Below are positions 54,458 to 63,376 of a stretch of 64,000 nt of DNA, in pieces. The stretch is taken from contig NZ_KE383844.1 in NCBI RefSeq assembly GCF_000422465.1, positions 62,001-126,000 on the forward strand, read 5' to 3'. Made by a program: the position numbers and the translations under genes. How positions within the stretch are numbered: the first letter of the stretch is position 1; each line of letters starts with the position of its first letter. A model generated the notes under the pieces. The model made no database searches, had not been told where the DNA came from, and worked only from the letters and a program-made list of their open reading frames with translations. This DNA is from Paenibacillus harenae DSM 16969 (GTDB lineage: Bacteria; Bacillota; Bacilli; Paenibacillales; Paenibacillaceae).

Positions 54458-55339
54458 TTACCCCTTCAATGCCCCAATCATAACGCCCTTAACAAAATAC
54501 TTTTGCACAAAAGGATAAACGGCCAGGATCGGCAGCGTAGCGACCATGATGGTTGCGTATTTCACGGTTTCCCCGATCTGAACCTGTTCTCCTACGGCTG
54601 CGCTTGATGTGATGAAATCCGTAGAATTTAGAATCAGGATTTCACGCAGCATGATCTGCAGCGGGTACAAGTCCCGGTCCTGCAGGAAGATCGAAGCGTA
54701 GAACCAGCCGTTCCACTTCTCGACCGCATAGAACATGCCCATGACAGCCATGACCGGCAGAGACAGCGGAATAATGATTCGGAACAAGATGACGAAGTGA
54801 TTGGCGCCGTCGATCTTGGCCGATTCCTCCAGACTGTCGGGTACCGATTGGAAGGCGGTCCGCATGACGATCAAATTAAACGTGTTGACGACAAACGGAA
54901 TAATCGTCGACCATAGCGAGTTGTACAGCCCTACTCCCTTGACGACCAGATAGAGCGGGATCAGCCCCCCGCCGAAAAACATCGTGAATACGATAACCGC
55001 CAGGAAAGCCTTATTCCACATGACGTTTTTTCTGGACAGGACGTAGGCGCCGAGCGCCGTTACGGCCAAGTTCAATGAAACCCCGACAACGACGATAAAC
55101 AATGTGTTGCGATACCCTCTTAGCATCTCGCCGTTCGCGAATACCGTTTTATACGCTTCGAAGCTGAGGCCTAACGGCTTCCACATCACGCCTCTATGGG
55201 CGATGAGTTCATTCGCGTTGCTGACGGATGCGAACGCCACATGCAGCAGAGGATACAGGGTTACGACCATGAGCAGCGTCAGAACGATATAGATCGCCCC
55301 GTCGAACCATGTTTCGGATAAGCTCTTACTCAACGTCAT
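54458..55339 (-). CDS. Carbohydrate ABC transporter permease (YtcP/AraQ type), locus 2
   Basis: 293 residues, six membrane segments. EAA loop SLEESAKIDGANHFVILFRI with PLSLPVMAVMG; the C-terminus VQKYFVKGVMIGALKG is the YtcP hallmark. It is 22 bp behind its LplB-type partner. Similar in layout to the permease at 9288-10172 but clearly diverged, so the two loci are paralogous, not recent duplicates. Confidence 0.92.
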   Translation of the reverse strand: MTLSKSLSETWFDGAIYIVLTLLMVVTLYPLLHVAFASVSNANELIAHRGVMWKPLGLSFEAYKTVFANGEMLRGYRNTLFIVVVGVSLNLAVTALGAYVLSRKNVMWNKAFLAVIVFTMFFGGGLIPLYLVVKGVGLYNSLWSTIIPFVVNTFNLIVMRTAFQSVPDSLEESAKIDGANHFVILFRIIIPLSLPVMAVMGMFYAVEKWNGWFYASIFLQDRDLYPLQIMLREILILNSTDFITSSAAVGEQVQIGETVKYATIMVATLPILAVYPFVQKYFVKGVMIGALKG

Positions 55340-55360
55340 CCCTCCAGTGCATCCCGATCC

Positions 55361-56317
55361 TTACCATAAGCTGTGGCTGTTCACTCTCCGGCTGATCCAG
55401 TTCGCGGCTATAAGCAGCATCAGGTTGACGACCGAATTAAACAAGCCAACCGCCGCGCTGTAGCTCCAGCCGAACTCTAGCAGACCTTTGCGGTATACAA
55501 AAGAAGATATGACGTCAGCCGTTTCGTAAATCATCGGGTTATACAGCAAAATAATTTTTTCGAATCCGACATTCAGCATGTTGCCCATTCGCAGAATAAA
55601 CAAAATGGTAATGGTAGGCAGTATGCCCGGCAGCGTCACATACCAGATTTGTTTAAACCGTCCGGCTCCATCCATCCGCGCCGCTTCATACTGCTCCTGA
55701 TCGATCCCCATCAGCGCGGCTAAGTAGATGATCGATTCCCAACCGATCTTCTGCCAGATCTCCGATACGATATAAATGGGTCTGAACAGCTGCGGATGCT
55801 GAAGCATCGCCGTATTTTCCCCGCCGAAATAGGTAAGCAGCATCGTGATAATGCCGTCGCTCTTCGTAAAATCCTTGATCATGCCGGCAATAACGATCAT
55901 TGAGATAAAGTAAGGCATATAGGTGATCAGCTGCACCGTTTTTTTGAATACTTTATTGCGAACCTCATTAATAATGATCGCCAGTATTATCGGTGCGGGG
56001 AATTCGAATAACAGCGAATACAGGCTTATAATGAGCGTGTTCTTCAATATTCTCCAGAAATAGTAGGAGCCGAAGAACGATGAGAAATGCTCCAAGCCGA
56101 CCCATTTGCTGTCCAGCACCCCTTTAATCGGGGTATAGTCCTTGAAAGCGATAATCGCTCCGTACATCGGCGCATAATGAAAGACGGCATAATAGGCGAT
56201 GACCGGAATCATCATGATGTACAAATATTTATTCGTCAGAAAATCCTTGACGAATCTCCTCCGAACGGCGACCGCTCTCGTATCCGGCATTCCGCCGGCT
56301 GCCGCAACCTTCTCCAT
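55361..56317 (-). CDS. Carbohydrate ABC transporter permease (LplB type), locus 2
   Basis: 318 residues. LplB family features: MIPVIAYYAVFHYAPMYGAI, the SKWVGLEHFSSFF segment and EAA loop QYEAARMDGAGRFKQIWYV with PGILPTITIL. Six membrane segments after a short basic cytoplasmic start. It forms a heterodimer with the next permease and, lacking a linked ATPase, probably uses a shared MsmX-type ATPase. It begins 71 bp behind the solute-binding protein gene. Confidence 0.92.
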   Translation of the reverse strand: MEKVAAAGGMPDTRAVAVRRRFVKDFLTNKYLYIMMIPVIAYYAVFHYAPMYGAIIAFKDYTPIKGVLDSKWVGLEHFSSFFGSYYFWRILKNTLIISLYSLLFEFPAPIILAIIINEVRNKVFKKTVQLITYMPYFISMIVIAGMIKDFTKSDGIITMLLTYFGGENTAMLQHPQLFRPIYIVSEIWQKIGWESIIYLAALMGIDQEQYEAARMDGAGRFKQIWYVTLPGILPTITILFILRMGNMLNVGFEKIILLYNPMIYETADVISSFVYRKGLLEFGWSYSAAVGLFNSVVNLMLLIAANWISRRVNSHSLW

Positions 56318-56387
56318 ATCGTTCTCCCTTCCTGCTGTAGGAGGGGATAGAAACCGCTAACCGGGCCCTATCCCCTGCAGCCGACAG

Positions 56388-58010
56388 TTATCGATTATTG
56401 AACCGGTCGGAAGCGGCCTGCTGAATTTCAATGGCGCGATCGATTTTCAAGCTTTTCAGCTTTTCCATATACTTGTCGTAAGCGTCTATCTTTTCCGTGC
56501 CCAAAATAATTTTCAGCGTCATTTCGTCGATGAGCGTATTGACGTCATTCATAATTTTCGCCATTTCCGAGGATTCCTCGGATGTAGGCGTAATGAGACC
56601 CAGCGTATATTTATCGACATCCGTATTCGCCCAGATTTTGATCGCCTCCTGCTGTTCGGGAAGCGCTAGATATTGCTCGATATAGCGTTTGTCCTGGACG
56701 AACGGTCCGCCGGAGTTGCCGCGAATATAGAGCTTCATGGCTTGGGCCGGGGGAAGCTGTTCCGGATTGTTCATGAGCAGATCGGTATATTTCGGATAGC
56801 CGTCGACCATTTCGTAGCTAAGTCCCTCTTGCCCGAAGTTATGGAACATATGACCTTCTTCGCTGTAGCCCCAATCCAGCAATCTGACGGCCAATTCAAT
56901 ATTTTTGGATGTCGCGGAGATCGCAACGTTATCGTAGGTCGTATAGACAAAATCCTTCTGTCCGAACATCGGCGTTTCGCCCTTGTTCAGCACCGGATAC
57001 GGAGCCGGCGCAAGCACCGCGTTCGGATTCGATTCTCTCAGAACCGGCAGCCATTTCCCGATGCCGCCGCCTGCGTTGCCGATCGTTACGCCGGTCGCTC
57101 CCGACGTGATGTTCGCGTCGAGCGCTTTGCCGTCGATGGTAGCCATGTTCTTATCGATCAAGCCTTCGGCATACCATTTGCTCATTGTCTCCAGGAAATC
57201 CTTGTAGCCGGGCTGCATCGGTCCGAACATGACTTTACCGTCCTGCTGGTACCACCCTCTGTTCGTGCCGTACGCTCCTACGAAAGCGCCGTAACTAAAT
57301 CCGCTCAAGCCTGTAATCGACAGCGGCGAAGCCAGGCCTTTCCCCTTAAGCGCTTTCAATACGTTGTAATAATCGTCCATCGTTTCCGGAATGGCCAGGC
57401 CAAGCTCGTCCAACATATCCTTGCGGACGATAGGTCCTTGATAAACCTGCAGCAGCGGATCTCCTCTAAGGAACGGGAAGGTATAGTAGCTTCCGTTATC
57501 GGTTTTGACCAGCTTATCGACTTCCGGGTGCTCTTGCAGATACTTCTTGTAATTAGGCGCATATTTGTCGATGTAATCGTTCAAACGCAAAATGTAGCCG
57601 TCGCTGATCGCTTTCTCCGGTCCGCCCGGGAAGCTGAACCAATCGTATTCGATCAAATCGGGCAAGTCGCCCGAAGCGAGCAGCACATTCAGCCCTTCCT
57701 TCTCCTGCCCTGCGGGGGGACTAATGAATTCGACCGGCACGCCCGTGCGTTTCTGCCATTCCTGGAAGAAAGGAACTTCGCCGATGGTCGGCTTCACCGT
57801 AATGTACTCCGCCCAATAGGTCAGCTTCTTGTCTGTCTTCATGGGATAGGACGACATATCCGTCCCGGCCGCTTCCGTCGTTTCCGGCGAGGCTTGCAAA
57901 TTTCCGGCGCCCTCCTTGTTCGTGTTCGAATTGGACGCACAGCCCAACATCGCGATGCTTAGAATAAGAATGGATACAACGGTTGTAATCATACGTCTTC
58001 TCTGCTTCAT
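56388..58010 (-). CDS. Extracellular sugar-binding lipoprotein, locus 2
   Basis: 540 residues with a lipoprotein signal (lipobox MLGC near residue 24), a Ser/Asn/Glu-rich linker and an LplA-like binding fold (KKLTYWAEYITVKPTIGEVP, GLNVLLASGDLPDLIEYDWF, DNGSYYTFPFLRGDP). It should bind an oligosaccharide outside the cell; which one cannot be told, since no hydrolase gene lies in the operon. GGAGGT stands before the ATG. No convincing cre site was found upstream, unlike locus 1. Confidence 0.93.
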   Translation of the reverse strand: MKQRRRMITTVVSILILSIAMLGCASNSNTNKEGAGNLQASPETTEAAGTDMSSYPMKTDKKLTYWAEYITVKPTIGEVPFFQEWQKRTGVPVEFISPPAGQEKEGLNVLLASGDLPDLIEYDWFSFPGGPEKAISDGYILRLNDYIDKYAPNYKKYLQEHPEVDKLVKTDNGSYYTFPFLRGDPLLQVYQGPIVRKDMLDELGLAIPETMDDYYNVLKALKGKGLASPLSITGLSGFSYGAFVGAYGTNRGWYQQDGKVMFGPMQPGYKDFLETMSKWYAEGLIDKNMATIDGKALDANITSGATGVTIGNAGGGIGKWLPVLRESNPNAVLAPAPYPVLNKGETPMFGQKDFVYTTYDNVAISATSKNIELAVRLLDWGYSEEGHMFHNFGQEGLSYEMVDGYPKYTDLLMNNPEQLPPAQAMKLYIRGNSGGPFVQDKRYIEQYLALPEQQEAIKIWANTDVDKYTLGLITPTSEESSEMAKIMNDVNTLIDEMTLKIILGTEKIDAYDKYMEKLKSLKIDRAIEIQQAASDRFNNR

Positions 58011-58173
58011 CTTTTTTTTCGACCTCCGATGGATTGGAATAACGTTACGTCTTAAGTATCCGGGAAAATCTCACCGGTGAATATCGCCGATAATCAAAAC
58101 GAAGTAGGCAATATCGGGCCGAACGATCGACGAAACCGAAAAACGCATCGGCAAAAAGCGAAATTACGCCGAT

Positions 58174-60528
58174 TCAAACCATTTTCTGATATTGTCCGGG
58201 GGTTATGCCTTCCACCTTCTTGAACGTCCGGATAAACGTATTCACGTCATGGAAGCCTACCGATCCCGCTACTGATTTGATGCTGTTTGATCCGTCCTTG
58301 AGCAAAGCTTTGGCATGCTCCATGCGCACTTGGTTAATGGTGTTTAATATACCGTCTCCCGTCTGCTCCTTAAAGAGCTTCGACAAATACGTCTGGGTCA
58401 TGCCAAAATGCTCGCCGATCATCGTAATATTTAAATTGGCATCCGTGTAGTTTTTTTCAATATAAGCGATGATCTCGGCGCTTCTCTCCTGAAGCACGGC
58501 GCCTCTGGCGGTTTGCTGCTGCTGCTTCCGTTTGAAGGCCGTGTATTCGCAGACCTCCTTCAATATCTCGATGAATCGCTGCTCCATATCTCTTATATTC
58601 TCACAGGCGAGCAGCTCGTCGATTTTTCCCGACGTATCCATTACGACGCTATCCTGCATGTCGCCGATCTCGTTAAGCGTGTTAATGAGCGTTCCGATCA
58701 GGTTGAACATAAGACATTTCACAAGGCCGACGGAAACCATCGGATGCGTCACGTTTCTCTCAATAATCTCGCGCACAATCGTCTCCGCTTTCTCGTCGTC
58801 TCCCGCTCGCACATAGTTCATGAGCTGCTGCTCGGTCTGGATGGGATAGTAATAGCTCGATTGCTCGGAATCGAGCTCCGAGGGCAGCAGGTCGTCATAA
58901 GAAATAATGTCGCGCTCGCCGACGATAAACTGATATTCCATGCCGTCCAGCGCTTCCTTGTAGGCATCGGCGATGGCGTGCTCCGACTGCTTGACGCCGC
59001 TGATGGATATCGTCGCGTCGATTCGGAACTTGTCCAGCATGAAGGCCCGCGTCTGCTTCGCCAGCTGCAGCAGCTCGTTCTTGGCGGCCGCCTCATCCAT
59101 CGGATCCAGATTGATGAGACAGGCCATGCAGTCCTCCACTTCCGCCATGACGCCTCGATGCTTATGATTGATATGCTCCTCCACAATATTAATCATGATG
59201 AAATGCATAAGCTTCAGCTTGTCTGAGCTGTTCTCCCCTTGAACATGCTTGAAGAAGGCTTCATAATCTTGAACGTAAAACAGCATAACCGCAAACTGAT
59301 CCGACTTAAAATCGATATGGAATGCGGCAAGCGAGTCCTCAAGCGGCAGCTGATGGCGGCCTTGTCCCTTCAAGAGCCTTCCCAGCATGTTCGACCGCAG
59401 CATGTTCGTCTGCTGCTTCATCTTGTACTGAGCCTGCTCCTTCTCGCTGAGCACATTCGAGATCGCGGCATGAATATAGGAGAACTCATTATCGTCGTTA
59501 TGGCTTGCGCCCTTCATCTGATTGTTCAGCACGCGCATAATCCGGCTAACCGGATTGTAATTTTTGCGGAGCAAATAGATCGTCAGCAGAACGCCGCAGG
59601 CTAAACTGATCAGCAGGGCCGCATACGTCATATTATTGACGTACCGGGCTTTCTCCCAATACAATCTGCTGGGCACGACGGTAACGTACGTGATGTTCGC
59701 GTGCTTGGATTTGATATAGAAAAATTCGGATTCCTCTCCGCGGAATTCATCAAGAAACGTCCCTTTGTTCCCGCCGAACCGCTTGGACAGCAGCATCGAA
59801 TCCGTATGGGCTCCCGAGCTTGAGAGCAGCACCCGATTCATTTCGTCTAATATCATCACTTCGCCGCCGCTGAATTCCGTCAAGTTTCGGATGACATCAA
59901 GCAGCTTGACCGTATCGAGCAGCACGACCGCGGTACCGGGAGGCTCCGCAAGCGGATCGCCTTGGAAAGAATGGATATAGGCCAGCGTGCTCTCATCGGC
60001 CATTTTCCCTTGAATTTTCAAAAACCGCTTCTCATAATGAGAGTTCAACAAATCCATCCATAAGTCGTATGAAATGCGGTCATTCCCGTGAATGTCGCTG
60101 TGCGCCAGCTTACTGTCCCGATAAACGCCGGGCAGCAGTACGACATCTCCTTTCTTCCAGTACACGTAATAATTTTTGATAAAAGGATATAAGGTCTGAT
60201 ACAAGCCAAGATCCTTGGCGGTCATATACAAATCGTACAGGAATTCGGAATTTTGATAGTAGTTGGAATACATGAAGGCTCTGATTCGGGGATTCCACAT
60301 TAATTCCGTCGTCAGCCTCATGATGTTATCGAATTCATTGTCAATCACTTGCCTCACTTGCTCCAATAGCGCGTCATTCGCCCGATGGATTTCGCTTTCC
60401 AGCATCTTCTGCGACTGTTGGCTAACGACGACGCTAATGACGATGGGGATCAATAGAATGCCCAAGTAAGAAAACAGCCACGTCAGAATGACGCTGCGGC
60501 GCTTCAACCAACGCTTTGGCCAAGCCAT
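58174..60528 (-). CDS. Membrane sensor with AraC-type DNA-binding domain, locus 2
   Basis: 784 residues. Layout as in the first sensor: transmembrane helix near the start (WLFSYLGILLIPIVISVVVS), extracellular Cache-like region, second membrane helix (MTYAALLISLACGVLLTIYL), long cytoplasmic region with coiled-coil character and a C-terminal AraC domain (LNITMIGEHFGMTQTYLSKL, GFHDVNTFIRTFKKVEGITP). It is expected to sense a sugar ligand outside the cell and activate the solute-binding protein operon 160 bp downstream. Confidence 0.9.
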   Translation of the reverse strand: MAWPKRWLKRRSVILTWLFSYLGILLIPIVISVVVSQQSQKMLESEIHRANDALLEQVRQVIDNEFDNIMRLTTELMWNPRIRAFMYSNYYQNSEFLYDLYMTAKDLGLYQTLYPFIKNYYVYWKKGDVVLLPGVYRDSKLAHSDIHGNDRISYDLWMDLLNSHYEKRFLKIQGKMADESTLAYIHSFQGDPLAEPPGTAVVLLDTVKLLDVIRNLTEFSGGEVMILDEMNRVLLSSSGAHTDSMLLSKRFGGNKGTFLDEFRGEESEFFYIKSKHANITYVTVVPSRLYWEKARYVNNMTYAALLISLACGVLLTIYLLRKNYNPVSRIMRVLNNQMKGASHNDDNEFSYIHAAISNVLSEKEQAQYKMKQQTNMLRSNMLGRLLKGQGRHQLPLEDSLAAFHIDFKSDQFAVMLFYVQDYEAFFKHVQGENSSDKLKLMHFIMINIVEEHINHKHRGVMAEVEDCMACLINLDPMDEAAAKNELLQLAKQTRAFMLDKFRIDATISISGVKQSEHAIADAYKEALDGMEYQFIVGERDIISYDDLLPSELDSEQSSYYYPIQTEQQLMNYVRAGDDEKAETIVREIIERNVTHPMVSVGLVKCLMFNLIGTLINTLNEIGDMQDSVVMDTSGKIDELLACENIRDMEQRFIEILKEVCEYTAFKRKQQQQTARGAVLQERSAEIIAYIEKNYTDANLNITMIGEHFGMTQTYLSKLFKEQTGDGILNTINQVRMEHAKALLKDGSNSIKSVAGSVGFHDVNTFIRTFKKVEGITPGQYQKMV

Positions 60529-60680
60529 AAAGAGAACCTCCCTAGCAACAGCAATATTCCGATGATTACAATCATCTTTCTTATTTTACTATAGGTCGGA
60601 ACCTGTACGCTTGGTTTTATAGCCAATTTTTCGGGTCTTCCGAATTATGGCTTCGGCTGCGCGATTTGCATAAAATTAAG

Positions 60681-60709
60681 TTTACACTTAATTAAGTGTG
60701 TGCTACATT
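60681..60709 (+). promoter_or_regulatory. Promoter with palindromic operator
   Basis: TTTACA (60681-60686) and TACATT (60704-60709) are 17 bases apart. Between them lies a 16-bp perfect palindrome, ACACTTAATTAAGTGT (60684-60699), the kind of site bound by ArsR-like or MarR-like repressors. It drives the YciI/TfoX-like pair. No repressor gene is in the window next to it. Confidence 0.6.
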
Positions 60710-60773
60710 ATAGTCGTGGTACAGGAAACATTACTTTTGCAATGCCAATCACCAATTCTGAGGAGGAATGAAG

Positions 60774-61124
60774 TTGAAATTCATTATGTTGACCTACGAA
60801 TCAAAGGAAGACTTCGCTGCGAGGACCGACGATGCGCGGAAGGAGCAGTATTGGTCAGGTTGGTTGTCCTTTATCCAATCGATGAAGGATGCGGGTGTTC
60901 TCTTCTATACGGGAAACGTGCTTCAGCCTAATCACACAGCCGTAACGGTGAGTGCGGTCGATGGAATGGTCCAAACGAGTGAAGGCGCTTATGCGTCGGA
61001 TAGGCTGCATCAGCTTAGCGGCTATTTCATCCTTGAGGTTCCGGACGCCGATGAAGCGGTACGCTGGGCATCCCTCGCTCCGGCAGTCGCGGGAGGCGTG
61101 GTTGAAGTACGGCCGTTACTGTAA
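60774..61124 (+). CDS. YCII-domain protein
   Basis: 116 residues from the TTG at 60774, 7 bases behind AGGAGG; the ATG at 60768 is too close to that site, and family members begin with MKF-type starts like the resulting (M)KFIMLTYESKEDF. YciI/DGPF-like fold (W-SFIQSMKDAGVLFYTGNVLQ, GYFILEVPDADEAVRWA, EVRPL end). Enzymes or stress proteins of unclear role. Leads a two-gene operon under the palindromic operator at 60684-60699. Confidence 0.85.
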   Translation: MKFIMLTYESKEDFAARTDDARKEQYWSGWLSFIQSMKDAGVLFYTGNVLQPNHTAVTVSAVDGMVQTSEGAYASDRLHQLSGYFILEVPDADEAVRWASLAPAVAGGVVEVRPLL

Positions 61125-61127
61125 GCG

Positions 61128-61466
61128 ATGAGCGGATCGACAAGATACGAGGAGATCGTGCAGATCCTATGCGAAGATCCCGAGGTTCGTTCTACGATTG
61201 CGGGCGGAATGAAGCGGTTCGGCGCTTCAGGGGAATTGAGGATTGGAGGCAAGATGTTCGCCTTTTCCTCCAAAGGAAGGTTGATCGTCAAGCTGCCTCA
61301 ACGGAAGGTGGCCGCTCTGATTGCCGATGGCCGGGGACAACCTTGCGTGATGGGACGGGGCCGCACGATGCGCGAGTGGGTAGTAATCGGACCGGAGTGG
61401 CAGTCGGAGTGGCTTTCAATCGTTATGGAGTCCAGGGATTTCGTCTCAGGCGATGGCATAAAATAA
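61128..61466 (+). CDS. TfoX N-terminal domain-like protein
   Basis: 112 residues. GKMFAFSSKGRLIVKLPQRK, VAALIADGRGQPCVMGRGR and MREWVVIG follow the pattern of stand-alone TfoX N-terminal (DUF-like, MmcQ/YjbR-resembling) proteins often found beside YciI and ArsR-type regulators. ATG at 61128, three bases behind the YciI stop and without a strong ribosome binding site, so probably translationally coupled. Function unknown. Confidence 0.75.
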   Translation: MSGSTRYEEIVQILCEDPEVRSTIAGGMKRFGASGELRIGGKMFAFSSKGRLIVKLPQRKVAALIADGRGQPCVMGRGRTMREWVVIGPEWQSEWLSIVMESRDFVSGDGIK

Positions 61467-61569
61467 TAGGAACTGTCAGCGAGTGTTCCGCTAGCGGGTA
61501 CGATAGTGAAGGAGCTTGACCTTGGAATAAGGCCGTAATTTGTTGAATGGAAGGAGGACTGGATTCCAA

Positions 61570-62096
61570 GTGTACGGCTCAACAGACAAATCCATGCCGC
61601 AAAGATGGCTCATTTTCATATTGCAATGTGTGTTCCTTCTATTTGTATATTGGTTTTTGTTCCTGAACGGCAATGAGTTTTTTCAGTTGTCTATAGGAGA
61701 CTCGACTAGAAGAGTCTTGTTGTTCGTTTTTTGCATCGTCACATTTTTGAGAATGAGCTATATGGTATTTTTCCTGTTGAGACGTGGAGTAACATGGGGT
61801 GAAGCATTAAACGTGCCATTTGCTTTCGCTCTGTATTATATCGGTTTTTCCATGTTAGGCGGAATCATAAACATTCCTGTTGATGGGATTGACTACTTTG
61901 CAATGTTTATTTTCCTTGCGGGTTCAGTTATAAATTCTTGGTCGGAAATGCTAAGGGATTCATACCGCTTGCTTTATTCTGCCTGTTCGCCTTTTATAAC
62001 ATTCCGGTTCATGACCGGTATATGCGGGAAAAGTATGGAAAGCCATTCGAAGATTACGAGAGAAAGACGAAGAAGTTTATTCCTTTCATTTATTAA
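61570..62096 (+). pseudogene. Integral membrane methyltransferase-like protein (DUF1295/ICMT-like), internally deleted
   Basis: Starts near GTG 61570 (AAGGAGG 12 bases upstream) and shows four or five membrane segments (LIFILQCVFLLFVYWFLFLN, ALYYIGFSMLGGIINIP). After WSEMLRD (about 61960) the frame shifts: the original protein continues in the next frame as FIPLALFCLFAFYNIPVHDR and MREKYGKPFEDYERKTKKFI to the stop at 62094. About 45 residues between SEMLRD and FIPLALF, normally holding the conserved catalytic/cofactor region with an RYSMHINY-type motif in related proteins, are gone. Read in the first frame the ORF ends at 62103 with a non-homologous tail. Confidence 0.75.
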
Positions 62097-62124
62097 CTTG
62101 TAAATACTTAGAATTCGATAAAAG

Positions 62125-62158
62125 GCGCTCGCCCCCATCAGAGGAACGAGCGCTTTTT
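62125..62158. terminator. Bidirectional terminator between convergent genes
   Basis: GCGCTCG/CGAGCGC (62125-62131 with 62147-62153) with a loop of about 15 and a TTTTTA tail on the plus strand. It separates the broken methyltransferase-like gene from the convergent gamma-glutamylcyclotransferase-like gene. Confidence 0.85.
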
Positions 62159-62552
62159 ATGCGCCGCCGGTCTTTCCCATTCGATACGCTTTCCAGTCCG
62201 AAAATCGCAAAAGGTGCCGCCCCTCGCAATTGCGGTTATAGAAATAGGTCCATGCTTTTACGCTGCCTCGGTCGGTGCATACGTCAACTTCCACGCGATT
62301 ATACAGATTCCCGGGATCATCCGGTCCGAAATAATCCTCCAGCTCATCCAGTTTCCCGAGCTCCGCGTCCGAAACCTCGTACAGCTCGCCAATAACTTCG
62401 CCGTCCTCCTCCAGCAACCCCGGATAACCGTCGCCGGTATCGATGAGACATCCCTTCATTCTCGCCGTCATGGCTAAGCAGGTTGCGGGAGCAAGGAGGC
62501 TATGATTGCTTTCGCCCCTTCTCAGCGTTCCGTATACGAATACTTTTTCCAT
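62157..62552 (-). CDS. Gamma-glutamylcyclotransferase-like protein (AIG2/GGCT fold)
   Basis: 131 residues. Opens with the family substrate-binding motif VFVYGTLRRGESN, followed by LIDTGDGYPGLLEEDGEVIG, and E-L-DELEDYFGPDD that includes the conserved acidic region. C-terminus AWTYFYNRNCEG fits. Members convert gamma-glutamyl peptides to 5-oxoproline, or in Firmicutes have related uncharacterised roles. ATG at 62552 with GGGGTACGC upstream. Single gene. Confidence 0.85.
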   Translation of the reverse strand: MEKVFVYGTLRRGESNHSLLAPATCLAMTARMKGCLIDTGDGYPGLLEEDGEVIGELYEVSDAELGKLDELEDYFGPDDPGNLYNRVEVDVCTDRGSVKAWTYFYNRNCEGRHLLRFSDWKAYRMGKTGGA

Positions 62553-62620
62553 AAGCGTACCCCTTTCGGCTTCCGGTTTCTCTTAGTCTCCAAATCTTCT
62601 AATACCAATATTGTAACGTA

Positions 62621-62693
62621 AAAAAAGCGCCAAACAAGGCGCGAATCATTAGCCAAATAAAAAACAGCCTGCTCCTCTATGAGGGGCTGGCTG
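62621..62693 (-). terminator. Two successive terminators behind L25/Ctc
   Basis: CAGCC...GGCTG (62665-62669 with 62689-62693) and GCGCC/GGCGC (62627-62631 with 62638-62642), each with a T run on the minus strand. Two in a row make read-through into the next gene unlikely. Confidence 0.85.
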
Positions 62694-62719
62694 CTTATTC
62701 TATAAGGAGACGAAATCGA

Positions 62720-63289
62720 TTAAGCCGTTTCTTCGACTTCCGCATGCACCGTTTTGATCTGAATCATGACCGTGTTCGGATCCGTTAACACTTCAATGCC
62801 ATCCTTGAAGATCAGGTCGGACACCAGAAGCTGGGCACCGGCAGCAAGGCCGCTTATATCCACTTCCATGGAAGACGGCAAATCTCCCGGCATGCAGCGG
62901 ACTTCCACTTCATACATTTCCACCTGCAGGATTCCGCCGGATTTCACGCCGACCGCTTCTCCGGAAAATTGGATGGTTACTTTGCTGTCCATGCTTTCCG
63001 TCATGTTCACGTGATGAAAGTCGATATGCAGCAATTTGCCCGACATGATTTCCTTTTGGACATTCTGAACAACGATCGGCACTACAACCTCATCGGAGGT
63101 TTTGCCCTGCAGAATAGCCCGCGGATTTTTTCTCAAAATGTCCAGCATGTCTTTCTCGCTCACTTCTAATGACATCGTATCTTTACCAATTCCATACAGC
63201 ACTGCCGGAATGCGTCCCTGTTTTCTTGCTTGATTCAGATGAGACTTGGTTTCGCCAGCGCGCTTGTTCAATTGAATAAATTTACTCAT
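62720..63289 (-). CDS. ctc: 50S ribosomal protein L25 / general stress protein Ctc
   Basis: 189 residues from ATG 63289; an upstream start at 63364 adds 25 residues not seen in the family. N-terminal L25 5S rRNA-binding domain (IQLNKRAGETKSHLNQAR, GRIPAVLYGIG) and the C-terminal beta domain typical of the long TL5/Ctc form (VTIQFSGEAVGVKSGGILQV, EVRCMPGDLPSSMEVDISGL). It binds 5S rRNA in the large subunit under stress. Two terminators follow. Usually next to pth and spoVC-type genes in Bacillus, but not here. Confidence 0.92.
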   Translation of the reverse strand: MSKFIQLNKRAGETKSHLNQARKQGRIPAVLYGIGKDTMSLEVSEKDMLDILRKNPRAILQGKTSDEVVVPIVVQNVQKEIMSGKLLHIDFHHVNMTESMDSKVTIQFSGEAVGVKSGGILQVEMYEVEVRCMPGDLPSSMEVDISGLAAGAQLLVSDLIFKDGIEVLTDPNTVMIQIKTVHAEVEETA

Positions 63290-63376
63290 TGTCAATTTTC
63301 CCACTCTCTTTTGACCATAAATTCTTGTCAAAAGCATTATACCATGACCATAAAATCTAGTCAAATAAACGTTCTC

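Noticed and set aside
56673..57962. Plus-strand open frame of 429 codons opposite the second solute-binding protein gene
   Set aside because: Same situation: an Arg-rich, featureless product opposite a well-supported lipoprotein gene.
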